A stretch of 64,000 nucleotides of DNA from Leptolyngbya iicbica LK. Its GTDB lineage: Bacteria > Cyanobacteriota > Cyanobacteriia > Phormidesmidales > Phormidesmidaceae. A model generated the notes under the pieces. That model ran no database searches and had not been told where the DNA came from. It worked only from the letters and a program-made list of their open reading frames with translations. This document shows positions 18,343 to 27,558 of this stretch, in pieces; position 1 is the first letter of the stretch, and each line of letters begins with the position of its first letter. The stretch covers positions 1-64,000 of the forward strand of contig NZ_QVFV01000009.1 in assembly GCF_004212215.1 (NCBI RefSeq), written 5' to 3'. A program made the translations under genes and the position numbers.

Positions 18343-19194
18343 ATGATGTTGCACAAGATGACAGTTGCGGTGGCGGGCAGTTTAGCCTGGGCGATGGTCA
18401 GTGCCGGGGCAGGAGTAGCCCAGGTTGACTATGCCCAAGACAGCTTTACTGATGGGGTGGCGGGCAGTGTCAATGGTGCTAACTCAGCTTACGAGTTATA
18501 CGGCACGGGTTATCGGCAGGTGGGCAGTCAGCTCGTTGTGGGCATTAGCAGCAACCTGCCGTTTGGCGGGGCCAGTGCTCAGGGGGGGCTCAACGGCACG
18601 ATCTCTTGGGGCGATATGTTTTTTAACTTTGCCCCCGAGCAAGATTTTACGTCAGCTTTGACCAGTGGCCAGGTGTATGGGGTCCGCTTTGCTGAGGCCA
18701 ATGATTCGTCTGTGGCGCTGGGTGTTTATCAAGTGGATGCAGTGTCCAGCGTTACGGGAGTCAATAGCGGCTTTAACAGCCTCAGCGCTTATCGCAATAA
18801 TGCCGGTACCGTGAATCCGACTTTAGGCGATGTGTACTTACTCGATGATGCCTTCGACTATCTACCGCAAACTGAGAGCAACAATATGATCAGCAGCACG
18901 AGCGGCGGCACTTTAGGCGATGTCGAAGTTTTAGATGCCGCAGCGTTGACTAGCTACGGATTTGATTTCGATAGCAACCTCGATCAGACTGGGAGCCAGA
19001 CTTACGGCTTCAAGTTCGACATTTCTAAATTGCCGGGGGGCCGCTTTATCGCGCACCTGTGGGCTGAGTGCTTTAACGAAGGCACGGCCTTTGAAGGGGA
19101 AATTGCCTCGGTGCCGGAGCCGACTTCGGCGCTGGCGTTGGCCGTCGTCGGTGGTGTCGCCTGGGCGCGCAAGCGGAAGGCTAGCAACGCTTAA
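18343..19194 (+). CDS. Second PEP-CTERM (exosortase-dependent) surface protein
   Basis: A 283-residue protein. The ATG at 18343 has GAGGA 5 bases upstream; an earlier in-frame start at 18310 is not used. The signal peptide ends near GVAQV. The body is an all-beta-looking, Gly/Ser/Asn-rich region, with a C-terminal module containing YGFKFDISKLPGGRFIAHLW and AECFNEG, typical of the cyanobacterial XDD-type exosortase-dependent proteins as I recall them. The sorting signal is SVPEPTSALALAVVGGVAWA plus RKRKASNA. It is unrelated in sequence to the preceding PEP-CTERM protein, and the terminator between them means separate transcripts. Confidence 0.82.
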   Translation: MMLHKMTVAVAGSLAWAMVSAGAGVAQVDYAQDSFTDGVAGSVNGANSAYELYGTGYRQVGSQLVVGISSNLPFGGASAQGGLNGTISWGDMFFNFAPEQDFTSALTSGQVYGVRFAEANDSSVALGVYQVDAVSSVTGVNSGFNSLSAYRNNAGTVNPTLGDVYLLDDAFDYLPQTESNNMISSTSGGTLGDVEVLDAAALTSYGFDFDSNLDQTGSQTYGFKFDISKLPGGRFIAHLWAECFNEGTAFEGEIASVPEPTSALALAVVGGVAWARKRKASNA

Positions 19195-19231
19195 GCGATC
19201 GCACCTTCTAAATTAATTGGATCAACTGCAT

Positions 19232-19267
19232 ACCGCTGCTGGCGATCGCTTGATTGCTGGCAGCGGT
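19232..19267 (+). terminator. Intrinsic terminator after the second PEP-CTERM gene
   Basis: ACCGCTGC (19232-19239) pairs with GCAGCGGT (19260-19267), followed by TTTGTC. The 20-base loop contains a HIP1 site. Confidence 0.6.
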
Positions 19268-19413
19268 TTTGTCATTGTTGGCAGATTGGGGACCGCTACG
19301 GGGGGGGGGACGGTCTGTGAGGTTTTGTGTGGCGATCGCCGACTTCGCCTGACCCATCAAAGGCCCAGAGTAAAATCTGGTAAACAGTTTGAGTCATTGT
19401 TAGCGAGGCCGCA

Positions 19414-20121
19414 ATGGAAATTATTGGCATTATTTTGTTAGTGATCAGCGCCATTATGTTTTTCACGCGGCGCAACCAACAGCAAAAGCTCTTTAGCATC
19501 AAGCGGGCGCGATCGGTGACGGCAGCAGAGTTGACCGATATGGCCGGGGCGATCGCGGATGAAATTGGGGGCGGCAACTGGCGAGATTACGTCAAGTTAT
19601 GGGGCCAGATCACGACTGACGAACCACTACAGTCAGAGCATCAGCAAGCTCCTTGCGTGTATTACGTTTCCACCGTGACCCGCGAATATGAAGAGAAAAA
19701 CGAAGAGGGCAAGCTGGTGCGCAAAACCGAGCAGGTGTCGCGCCATCGCCAGTTCACTAAATTTTGGCTCAAGGACGACACGGGGAGCATTGTGGTGAAT
19801 CCAGATGGAGCGGCGATCGACACCGTCGAAATTATGAATGAGTTGCGAGAGGAGCGATCGGGGGCTACCCTGGGCTACCGTTACCAAGAGTCTGTATTGC
19901 CTGTGGGCAAAGAGGTCTTGGTGTTGGGTGCGGTCAGTGATGCGACCGGCAAGGTGGTGATTGGGCAACCGACCCAAACCGATCACAAGTATCTGATTTC
20001 CCTCAAAGATGAGGAGCACTTGGCGATCGCCACTTCCCGCAGTGCCCAAAATATGGGCATTGCGATGTTTGTCATGTTGGGGTTGGGGGCCGTTTTACTC
20101 ATTTGGGGGCTGGTGTTTTAA
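19414..20121 (+). CDS. GIDE-domain membrane protein (MULAN/MUL1-like fold)
   Basis: A 235-residue protein with a transmembrane helix at each end (EIIGIILLVISAIMFF and MGIAMFVMLGLGAVLLIWGLVF). The soluble middle contains QAPCVYYVSTVTREYEEK, FWLKDDTGSIVVNPDGA and LPVGKEVLVLGAV, characteristic of the GIDE domain, best known from the mitochondrial E3 ligase MUL1. The bacterial versions lack the RING finger, and so does this one, so database names mentioning ubiquitin ligase are misleading. Function in bacteria is unknown. GAGG precedes the ATG at suitable distance. Confidence 0.82.
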   Translation: MEIIGIILLVISAIMFFTRRNQQQKLFSIKRARSVTAAELTDMAGAIADEIGGGNWRDYVKLWGQITTDEPLQSEHQQAPCVYYVSTVTREYEEKNEEGKLVRKTEQVSRHRQFTKFWLKDDTGSIVVNPDGAAIDTVEIMNELREERSGATLGYRYQESVLPVGKEVLVLGAVSDATGKVVIGQPTQTDHKYLISLKDEEHLAIATSRSAQNMGIAMFVMLGLGAVLLIWGLVF

Positions 20122-20693
20122 AGATAGCTGGGGCCGCTGCTGGCGGCGTCACCAGAGTCTGCCGTCAGCGATCGCCGTGAAGCATCAAGTAAAATCACTG
20201 AAGTCGCTGGTCCCAAATACTCAAAACGAGTCCGTTTGATTACGCAATCAGTCTGCAAATGCCGACTTTTATAGGCTGGAAAAATCCAGCAGTGCTGTCT
20301 TTTTGCGAAAAATTTGTGCGATCGCTAAACAGAACCAGTATATTTAACAGGAAATTAAAGAAGTGACGAACGAGCATTGAGGGCTAATGTTTTTTTGATG
20401 AGGTGGGGTGAAAGTTATGCCGTCAACGGTTGAATTTTGCTGCTGTTAAAGCTGTGGCCCTAGCTTTCTGGTTGATGACGGGCGATCGCGAGAGACGGTC
20501 TTAAGTGGGCAAACTAGTACTGTCTACGTAACACGTTTCTTCGCTGGGTTCGTTTTGACACCCACCATTCACTCACCGAGGCAGCCATTTAACCCAGGCG
20601 ACTGGGTCAGGCAACGCCCTCGGATACATGTGGCCTTCGTCACCCTGAGCCAGGGGCATCACCGTTCACGTTCTGTCGTCTTCTTGCGCCACC
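20122..20693. other. Intergenic region, nothing identified
   Basis: 572 bp. A short hairpin GCTGGA-AAAA-TCCAGC near 20277 could close the GIDE transcript, but it has no immediate T-run. A 36-codon frame near 20260 has no protein-like character. No repeat shared with the rest of the window was seen. Confidence 0.35.
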
Positions 20694-21107
20694 ATGGCAA
20701 ACGCCACTGCTTCCACCGTCCCAACTGATTTGACTTCCCCTGTTAAAACCTCACTGAAAATCACCGACATCCTGGGGATAGCGCTGTTTGATCTCAGCGG
20801 TCTACCCCGGGAGTATTTTGTTACTGAGGAAAATCCGACGACGGGCTGGGTGCAAATTGTCTTTCAAGCGTTGGGGTTGCGATCGCTCCTCACATCCTCC
20901 CTAGAGCTCGAAGGCTTTCACCAGATCACGATCAATTTGGAAGCCACCACCGCGATGGTTGTGCGCCGCAAAAAGGATTACATTGCGCTGCAGTTTAAGG
21001 GCAAACTGGCGCTGCAGAATCCCGCTGATGAAGAGCGCCTGTTGAACCTGATTGCGGCCTTAAACCCCGATAAGCTAAGGCAGCATCCCCACTTCCAGGT
21101 CTACTAA
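20694..21107 (+). CDS. Roadblock/LC7-like small protein
   Basis: A 137-residue soluble protein. After a Ser/Thr-rich leader of ~20 residues, the order of segments ILGIALFDLSGLPREYFVT, GWVQIVFQALGLRSLL, FHQITINLEATTAMVVRRKKDYIALQFKG and a final helix fits the alpha-beta Roadblock/LC7 fold, which in bacteria often works with small GTPases or as a dimerising signalling module. I cannot name a subfamily. No GTPase gene is adjacent. Its TAA overlaps the TAG of the convergent carotenoid oxygenase gene in the four bases 21104-21107. Confidence 0.6.
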   Translation: MANATASTVPTDLTSPVKTSLKITDILGIALFDLSGLPREYFVTEENPTTGWVQIVFQALGLRSLLTSSLELEGFHQITINLEATTAMVVRRKKDYIALQFKGKLALQNPADEERLLNLIAALNPDKLRQHPHFQVY

Positions 21108-22543
21108 GCCGGACGCCAGGTGCCGTGGAAGCTGTGGGGCACCACTTGCGGCAAGAGCAACCGACAGACCGGAGCATCGGTCAGGCGATCGATGTCATAA
21201 ATCCACAGTTCGCTTTGATGCGCCCCACCGTCATACACGACCGATAGCACCCAACCAGACGGCGTATCATTGCCTGCTTTCGGCACATAAATCGGCTCTG
21301 ATGGGTAACGGTCGGAGCCAGCCTCGGCAATGGTGAGCTTTTCGGTGTCGGGGTCAAAGCGGGCGATCGCCCGAAACAGTTCGCCCTCGGTGTCTGGCTC
21401 TGAGGGCTGCATAGACAGGTAGGTCGGGGCCGTCACGGTGGGTTGATCTTCCGCAATGTGGGGAAATTCGCAGTGGTTGGCAATCAAGCAGGTTTGCGAT
21501 CGCACTCGCGCCGTTTGCGGTTCCACACAAATGCGCCAAAATTCGCCGTCCGCTTTGGTTTTGATCTGCCCGGCAGCGATTTCTTTCAACTGTTGATTGG
21601 TGGCAAAGTCGGGGTAGCGCACCACCTCCAGCACGATATCGCCGTCTTTGTTGACGAAGCCTTTGCCAAAGTGCCACTGATACCAGGGATCCACCGCTTC
21701 GGAACTAACCACCTCCAGGGTTTCCGCATCCACGACCACCAGTTGGGTGCCATGCTTGGGCTGCCACATTAGCGCATCGCTAAAGCTTTGAAAGCCCAGC
21801 ACTGCCGGGAGCGGATTCAGCCGGACGGGCGGTACACAAAAAACGAGGTAGCGATCGGCCAACACAAAATCGTGGATGAGGGGAATGCCGTTCAGCGGCA
21901 CCGACTCCTTTTTCTCGATGTGGCCCTGAGCGTCACTGCGGTAAAGGTTCAGTGTCGCATTGGCCCCGGCGACAATCCCAAAATTAAAGATGTGCCCGGT
22001 TTGGGGATGGCGTTTGGGATGGGCCGAATAAGGCTCATTATCGGTCAGTTGCCCCAGCGGATGCACGCCTTTAGTTTCCAAAGTATGCAAATCCAGTTGG
22101 TGGGGCCAGCCGCCTTCCCACAGGGCCAGTAGCTTGTCGGGCAGGGCAAGCACCGAGGTGTTGCCCGCATTTTTGAGCTGAGCCTTCCACCGCTGCCAAA
22201 TGGGGCCAGGCGCCAAGCTGCCATAGCCGCTGTAAAGAAACTGCTCGGCCTGTTCTTCTTCGGTGAATCCAGCGGAACGCACGTAGCGATAGATGCCCTG
22301 GGCCTGTCCATCGGCAAAATGCACTGCCAGCACCGCGCCATCCCCATCAAACCAGTGGCTCACCCGCTGGCCCTGCCGTTCGAGCCGCCCTGGCCCATTG
22401 CGATAGAGACTGCCCCGCAGATCGGCGGGAATGGCTCCAGAGATTACGGTGAGGGGCGTGAGAGGAAATTCTTGGGCGGGTTGGGCGATCGCTTGTGCCC
22501 AGGCTTTTTGCTGTGTCGGGAGGGACGGAGCCGCAGTCGTCAT
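21104..22543 (-). CDS. Carotenoid / apocarotenoid cleavage oxygenase
   Basis: A 479-residue protein from the ATG at 22543 (TTAAPSLPTQQKAWAQA). It is a full-length seven-bladed carotenoid oxygenase. Early motifs are IPADLRGSLYRNGPGRLE and HWFDGDGAVLAV. The four iron-ligand histidines fit SAHPKRHPQTG, GIPLIHDFVL, YQWHFGKG and the C-terminal VPHSFHGTW. The lack of a signal peptide agrees with the apocarotenoid-15,15'-oxygenase (retinal-forming) group, but substrate choice cannot be read from sequence alone. It converges on the roadblock-like gene, sharing the bases of both stop codons. Confidence 0.9.
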   Translation of the reverse strand: MTTAAPSLPTQQKAWAQAIAQPAQEFPLTPLTVISGAIPADLRGSLYRNGPGRLERQGQRVSHWFDGDGAVLAVHFADGQAQGIYRYVRSAGFTEEEQAEQFLYSGYGSLAPGPIWQRWKAQLKNAGNTSVLALPDKLLALWEGGWPHQLDLHTLETKGVHPLGQLTDNEPYSAHPKRHPQTGHIFNFGIVAGANATLNLYRSDAQGHIEKKESVPLNGIPLIHDFVLADRYLVFCVPPVRLNPLPAVLGFQSFSDALMWQPKHGTQLVVVDAETLEVVSSEAVDPWYQWHFGKGFVNKDGDIVLEVVRYPDFATNQQLKEIAAGQIKTKADGEFWRICVEPQTARVRSQTCLIANHCEFPHIAEDQPTVTAPTYLSMQPSEPDTEGELFRAIARFDPDTEKLTIAEAGSDRYPSEPIYVPKAGNDTPSGWVLSVVYDGGAHQSELWIYDIDRLTDAPVCRLLLPQVVPHSFHGTWRPA

Positions 22544-22604
22544 AGATTCGTTCAGGAAATTATTTGGCGTCCCTTTATTGTGCAAGAAAGTGGCCGCTAG
22601 TAGG

Positions 22605-22622
22605 GGCGTACGGCCGTACGCC
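22605..22622. repeat. Perfect 18 bp palindrome upstream of the carotenoid oxygenase
   Basis: GGCGTACGG is followed at once by its reverse complement CCGTACGCC. It lies 62 bp upstream of the oxygenase start and inside a TAGGGGCG context that recurs at 52928 and 57180, so it may be a repeat remnant or an operator. Confidence 0.45.
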
Positions 22623-22740
22623 TCATCAGGTATTGGGCTCTCTCCCATGACCATCTCCCCTTATGTCCGCGCTGCAAGCAACGTCGGGGTAGCGTCATAA
22701 TGAAGTAGCGATCGCGCTCCTGTCGTCTTTGCCGAGCAGC

Positions 22741-24351
22741 ATGAAGCGGTTTACGGAACTTTTTCAGGCAGTGGATGCCACCACCTCAACCAACGCCAAA
22801 GTTGAGGCCCTCCGTCAATATTTTGTGGAAGAAGCCCCCGTCAACGCCGTGTGGGCGCTGTATTTGCTGCTGAGCAAGACCCGTCGCCGGTTGGTGACCT
22901 CTCGCGTGCTGCGCGATGTGTATCTCAGCATTTCCAACATTCCGGAATGGCTGTTCAAAGACTGCTACTCCCACGTGGGCGACTCTGCCGAGGTGATCGC
23001 GCTGCTGCTGCGCGATACCCCGCTTCAGGGCAAGTCGGCGGCAGACATTCCCCTGCACCAGTGGATGGAAGATATCATTCCCCTGGTAAAAGCAGCGGAA
23101 ACCGACGAGGAGCGGCACGAGCTGATTGTGTCGTGGTGGCGATCGCTGGACGATTATGAAATTTTTGTCCTGAACAAAGTCTTGACCGGAGCCTTTCGGG
23201 TGGGGGCGTCGAGCAAGCTGGTGATTAAGGGATTGTCGAAGGCGTCGGGCATTCCTGAGGCGGTGCTGGCCCACCGCCTGATGGGGGACTTTGAACCGAC
23301 GGTCGAGTTTTACGAGAATTTGCTGAGTGAAGAGGCGGTTGAAACCGCTCCCAGTCAGCCCTATCCCTTTTTTCTGGCGTCGCAGATTGATGAGGCAAAG
23401 TTCCGCGAGGAAGAGATGGGCAACTGGCTGGCGGAGTGGAAGTGGGACGGCATTCGCGCCCAGGTGATCAAGCGAGCGGATGAGGTGTTCATCTGGTCAC
23501 GGGGCGAAGATTTAGTCACTGAGCAGTTTCCCGAAATTGTCGAGGCGTTTCAGGCCCTTCCCAATGGTCATGTGCTGGATGGCGAAATTCTCTGTTGGGA
23601 GGGCGATCGCCCCCTCACTTTCAACCATTTGCAAAAGCGCCTGGGCCGCAAGCGGGTCACGAAAAAAGTCATGGCCGAAAGTCCCGTGCGCTTCATTGCC
23701 TACGACCTGTTGGAACATGCGGGTCACGATATTCGCGAAAAGACGTTGCGCGATCGCAAGCACCTGCTGTCCGAGCTGCTCCAGGCCCACCCCGACGAGC
23801 GAGTGGATCGATCTATGCCGCTGGAGTTTCAGTCCTTTGCTGATTTGGAGGCGAGGCGATCGAAATCGCGGGACGAAGGTGCCGAAGGGCTGGTGATCAA
23901 AGCCTGGGACAGTCCCTATTTGGTGGGCCGCAAGCGGGGCTACTGGTGGAAGTACAAAGTTGACCCGATGACCCTGGATGCGGTGTTGATCTACGCCCAG
24001 GCGGGCAGCGGCAAACGGGCGAACCTGTTCACCGATTACACCTTTGCGCTGTGGCAGGGGGAAGAACTGGTGCCCTTTGCCAAAGCTTATTCGGGACTGG
24101 ACAACGCCGAAATCGACAAGCTGGACAAATGGATTCGCCGCCACACGATTGAGCGCTTTGGCCCGGTGCGATCGGTGGAACCCACCCATGTTTTCGAAAT
24201 TGGTTTCGAGGGCATTGCTGAATCGAAGCGCCATAAATCCGGCATTTCGGTGCGCTTTCCCCGTATTCTGCGCTGGCGCGACGATAAGCCCGTCGCCGAA
24301 GCCGACACTCTCGACAATGCCAAAGTTCTGCTCCAGCAATATCAATCTTGA
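22741..24351 (+). CDS. ATP-dependent DNA ligase
   Basis: A 536-residue ligase from the ATG at 22741 (KRFTELFQAVDATTSTNAK). Residues ~1-200 form the helical N-terminal DNA-binding domain. The adenylation domain carries motif I EWKWDGIRAQ with the nucleophile Lys234, then IWSRGEDL (motif Ia/III region), VLDGEILCW, EGLVIKAWDSPY and WWKYK (motif V). The C-terminal OB domain ends with IGFEGIAESKRHKSGISVRFPRILRWRDD (motif VI region). This large three-domain type is accessory in bacteria, which replicate with an NAD-dependent ligase, and is usually linked to DNA repair. The exonuclease, Lhr-type helicase and phosphoesterase that often accompany it are not adjacent. Confidence 0.93.
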   Translation: MKRFTELFQAVDATTSTNAKVEALRQYFVEEAPVNAVWALYLLLSKTRRRLVTSRVLRDVYLSISNIPEWLFKDCYSHVGDSAEVIALLLRDTPLQGKSAADIPLHQWMEDIIPLVKAAETDEERHELIVSWWRSLDDYEIFVLNKVLTGAFRVGASSKLVIKGLSKASGIPEAVLAHRLMGDFEPTVEFYENLLSEEAVETAPSQPYPFFLASQIDEAKFREEEMGNWLAEWKWDGIRAQVIKRADEVFIWSRGEDLVTEQFPEIVEAFQALPNGHVLDGEILCWEGDRPLTFNHLQKRLGRKRVTKKVMAESPVRFIAYDLLEHAGHDIREKTLRDRKHLLSELLQAHPDERVDRSMPLEFQSFADLEARRSKSRDEGAEGLVIKAWDSPYLVGRKRGYWWKYKVDPMTLDAVLIYAQAGSGKRANLFTDYTFALWQGEELVPFAKAYSGLDNAEIDKLDKWIRRHTIERFGPVRSVEPTHVFEIGFEGIAESKRHKSGISVRFPRILRWRDDKPVAEADTLDNAKVLLQQYQS

Positions 24352-24356
24352 ACCAA

Positions 24357-24412
24357 AGGGGACGCACCCTTCTAAAGGGTGCGTCCCCTAGCTTTTAGAG
24401 GGTGCGTCCCCT
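24357..24412. terminator. Strong hairpin plus a third copy of its arm, between convergent genes
   Basis: AGGGGACGCACCCTT (24357-24371) pairs over 15 bp with 24375-24389 around a CTA loop. The right arm is repeated at 24398-24412. It separates the convergent ligase and opcA genes and probably terminates both. The extra arm allows two alternative hairpins. Confidence 0.7.
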
Positions 24413-24418
24413 AACGCG

Positions 24419-25759
24419 TCAAGGACACAGGCGCAAAATCTGATCCGCCGTAGCCAGACTCTCTTGATACAGCACATCTTCGCCCCAGCGCTGGAGCTGC
24501 TGACTCAAAATTAAATCGGCCCGCTGGTCAGAAATGGCGCTCACCTCTTCGACGCGACAAGCCTGGGCTCCGCCCCCCGCTTCCATCCGCATACAGCCTG
24601 TCGTCTCCGAACAGAGGATGGTGCAGCAGTCGGCTTCTTGATTGTCGGAGGTCAGTCGGATACCGACCAAATCGCCGATCACTTCGCCGACATCCGCTAC
24701 AGGAATCGCCGCCAGTTCTGCCTCAACCTCACGCTGGCCGCCCAGGCTGCTCTTGAAGTAGACCTTCCGAATGCCATAATCGCCCCCTTCTTCCACATAG
24801 CGGGTCGGCGTCCACCCCAGGCGACTAGCAATCCACCCGAGAAACATCAAAGCCTGGGCCGCGTTACCCGGTTCGTGGTCGATGCTGATGTGATCGATTT
24901 CCGCCAGGGCATCCCGCCGCTCCGGGGGATCAAAGGCCTCCGCTGTCAGCTCTTGCCAGGGGAAGAGACGGTGCCAGTTGAGATCGGCGATATATTTGCC
25001 TGTCTCAGTAATTTCTTGAATTTTATTGAGTTCTGACTCGGCATCGCTGAAGTAACTGGAATCGACAATCAGGCAGTTGCTAGTCTCGGAAAGCTGGCTG
25101 AATAGAGACTGTTCGGGGTTTGGGGTCGCCTTCCACCAAACGAATTTGGGCAAATCGCCAATCATCAGTGAAGAGACAACGCCAGCGACCTGTTCCAGGG
25201 CCTTTTTAGAGCCGCGCAGGGTAATGTACTCGCAGCAGATCAGATTGCTGACGTTGCGCTTTTGTACGGGGCAATAGGCTGACACTTGAGCGGTGACGCT
25301 CTCGTCGTCGCCATCCAGCGTGGGGCAAAGGGTAATGACCCGGCAGGGGTTTTGGGCCGCGATCGCCTCATTCAGATTAAAGCCCCGCAAATCGGCATTT
25401 GAAAAGGCTTTTTGGCTGTCAGATAAGTTGGCATACTCTTGCCGCAGGCGGGCCAGCGTCACCTCATCGACTCGCCCCGTGACCCGCAGACCATAGGCCA
25501 TCTGCGCTTGGCGAATCGCTTCTCGCGTTTTGGGGCCGTGCAGCCCATCAATCACGTCTTTGTAAAACGTCAACGCGGCCAGCAATTGCTGAAACTCTTC
25601 GGGTTCGTACACCACGATGCTAAAGGTGCTAGCGCGAGTCGCGACCGGAGCCGTAGCGCCATCGTTTTGACTCCGCCAAATATTCCGCAGTTCGCTCTCA
25701 ATTTCTTCGATCGAAATGCCTTTCGGTTTTTGTAGCGCAACAAGGGGGGTAGTGGTCAT
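24419..25759 (-). CDS. opcA: Glucose-6-phosphate dehydrogenase assembly protein OpcA
   Basis: A 446-residue protein starting at the ATG at 25759 (TTTPLVALQKPKGISIEEIE). Residues ~55-120 resemble a peptidoglycan-binding-like helical domain (FYKDVIDGLHGPKTREAIRQ, AYGLRVTGRVDEVTLARLRQEY), which cyanobacterial OpcA proteins carry. The remainder is the OpcA domain (CCEYITLRGSKKALEQVAGVV, LPKFVWWKATPNPEQSLFSQ). OpcA promotes assembly and activation of G6PDH and links it to redox control. It lies 143 bp after zwf on the same strand, the conserved fbp-zwf-opcA order. Confidence 0.93.
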   Translation of the reverse strand: MTTTPLVALQKPKGISIEEIESELRNIWRSQNDGATAPVATRASTFSIVVYEPEEFQQLLAALTFYKDVIDGLHGPKTREAIRQAQMAYGLRVTGRVDEVTLARLRQEYANLSDSQKAFSNADLRGFNLNEAIAAQNPCRVITLCPTLDGDDESVTAQVSAYCPVQKRNVSNLICCEYITLRGSKKALEQVAGVVSSLMIGDLPKFVWWKATPNPEQSLFSQLSETSNCLIVDSSYFSDAESELNKIQEITETGKYIADLNWHRLFPWQELTAEAFDPPERRDALAEIDHISIDHEPGNAAQALMFLGWIASRLGWTPTRYVEEGGDYGIRKVYFKSSLGGQREVEAELAAIPVADVGEVIGDLVGIRLTSDNQEADCCTILCSETTGCMRMEAGGGAQACRVEEVSAISDQRADLILSQQLQRWGEDVLYQESLATADQILRLCP

Positions 25760-25902
25760 ATCAGCTTCAGAGATGAGGGACAGAGTCGATACCGTCGTCA
25801 AAGTCGTCGAGCAAATCGGGCAAATCAGGTCGCCAGTCGGGGGGCGGGTGCGAGCTTATGGTACCGAATTTCCCCAGATTGCTGGAGAAACCCAGGATAC
25901 GG

Positions 25903-27432
25903 TTAGAGTCGGCGCCAGCGGCGGCCATCGCAATTCAGCAGCAACTCTGACTCCACCGGCCCCCAGGTGCCCGCTTCATACATCGGGATGGCATCGGGAT
26001 CTGCTGGCGCATCCCAAACTTCCAACAGCGGCGTTAGCATCCGCCAAGAGGCTTCCACTTCATCACCGCGCGTAAACAGCGTTTGGTCACCCAACATGCA
26101 ATCGACCAGCAGGCGACCGTAGGCTTCTGTGCTGGGCTTGCCAAAGGCGGCGTCATAGCGGAAATCCATTTCCACCGATCGCGTCCGCAGTGAGTTCCCT
26201 GGCGTCTTCACCTCAAACCGCATCGAGATGCCCTCGTCCGGCTGAATCCGCAGCGCCAACACGTTGTGGTTCAACTGCTTCGCCGCCGACTGAAACATCA
26301 TGTACGGCACTTCTTTAAAGTGAATGGAAATTTCCGACACCTTTTTCGGCATCCGCTTGCCCGTGCGCATGTAAAAAGGCACCCCTTTCCAACGCCAGTT
26401 GTCGACCATCAGCTTCAATGCGGCATAGGTCGGCGTCGTCGAGGTGTCGCTGGCCCCCTCTTCTGAGCGATAGCTGGGCACCTGTTTGTTGTTCATCCAA
26501 CCCGGCGCATACTGACCCCGCACGGCACATTTCGAGAGGTCTTCTAAGTCTGCCAAGTGGGTAGCTTGCAGCACCTTTACCTTTTCACTGCGAATGCTGT
26601 CGGCATCAAGGGAATTCGGTGCTTCCATGGCGGTCAGACAAAAGAGCTGCATCAGGTGGTTTTGCACCATGTCCCGCAGCGCGCCTGAGGTTTCGTAATA
26701 GCCCGCGCGCCCTTCCAAGCCCACCGTTTCGGCCACGGTGATTTGTACGTGATCGACAAACTGCCGATTCCACAAGGGCTCAAAGATGGCATTCGCAAAC
26801 CGAAAGACCATCAGGTTTTGGACCGTTTCTTTGCCCAGGTAATGGTCAATGCGGTAGACCTGTTCTTCTTTGCAGACGTCTTGCACGACCCGGTTCAGTA
26901 CCCGCGCGGAGCCGATATCTTTGCCAAAGGGCTTTTCAATCACTAACCGTTGCTTAGTGGGATCGCTCAACATGCCCGCCCCACCCAGCTGTCGCGCTGC
27001 CTCACCGAAGAAACGGGGCGCAACCGAGAGGTAAAACACGCGATTACCGCGTGTGCCGCGTTTCTCATCCAACTCAGACAAAAAGGCTTTGAGCTTTTGA
27101 TAGCTTTCGGGCTTGTCGATATTGGCGGGGCAATAGTACAGCCCCTCAGCAAAGTTGTTCCAAATTGCTTCGTTGCCGAGGCCGCTGCCAAACTCTTCCA
27201 CCCCTTCGCGCATGTGCTCACGAAAAAAGTCGTGGCTCCACTCGCGCCGCGCCACCCCCACGATCGTGAGTTCCGGCGGCAAGCGGCGATCGAGCTTCAT
27301 CTGGTACAGCGCGGGCACGAGCTTGCGCTGGGTAAGGTCACCAGAAGCACCGAAGATGACCAAAATTTGCGGGTCAGGAATGCGATCTTGTTGCAGGCCA
27401 ACGCGCAAAGGATTTTCGAGCAGACTAACCAT
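25903..27432 (-). CDS. zwf: Glucose-6-phosphate 1-dehydrogenase
   Basis: A 509-residue enzyme for the first step of the oxidative pentose phosphate pathway. The NADP-binding motif is [19 protein letters not shown] and the active-site signature is [21 protein letters not shown] and the C-terminal [11 protein letters not shown] are also present. Cyanobacterial G6PDH is oxidation-activated through Cys residues and OpcA. The protein has several Cys, but I cannot name the regulatory pair by eye. It sits between fbp (126 bp upstream) and opcA. Confidence 0.96.
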   Translation of the reverse strand: MVSLLENPLRVGLQQDRIPDPQILVIFGASGDLTQRKLVPALYQMKLDRRLPPELTIVGVARREWSHDFFREHMREGVEEFGSGLGNEAIWNNFAEGLYYCPANIDKPESYQKLKAFLSELDEKRGTRGNRVFYLSVAPRFFGEAARQLGGAGMLSDPTKQRLVIEKPFGKDIGSARVLNRVVQDVCKEEQVYRIDHYLGKETVQNLMVFRFANAIFEPLWNRQFVDHVQITVAETVGLEGRAGYYETSGALRDMVQNHLMQLFCLTAMEAPNSLDADSIRSEKVKVLQATHLADLEDLSKCAVRGQYAPGWMNNKQVPSYRSEEGASDTSTTPTYAALKLMVDNWRWKGVPFYMRTGKRMPKKVSEISIHFKEVPYMMFQSAAKQLNHNVLALRIQPDEGISMRFEVKTPGNSLRTRSVEMDFRYDAAFGKPSTEAYGRLLVDCMLGDQTLFTRGDEVEASWRMLTPLLEVWDAPADPDAIPMYEAGTWGPVESELLLNCDGRRWRRL

Positions 27433-27558
27433 AAATATTGCTGGGGGCTAAAGGAACAGATACCAGTCGAACGATGGACTAAAAAATCGATCCGGGCGTT
27501 TAGCAAAATGAATCACAGCAACCGACAAGGGCGATCGCTCTTCCATTAACGAGAAAAA

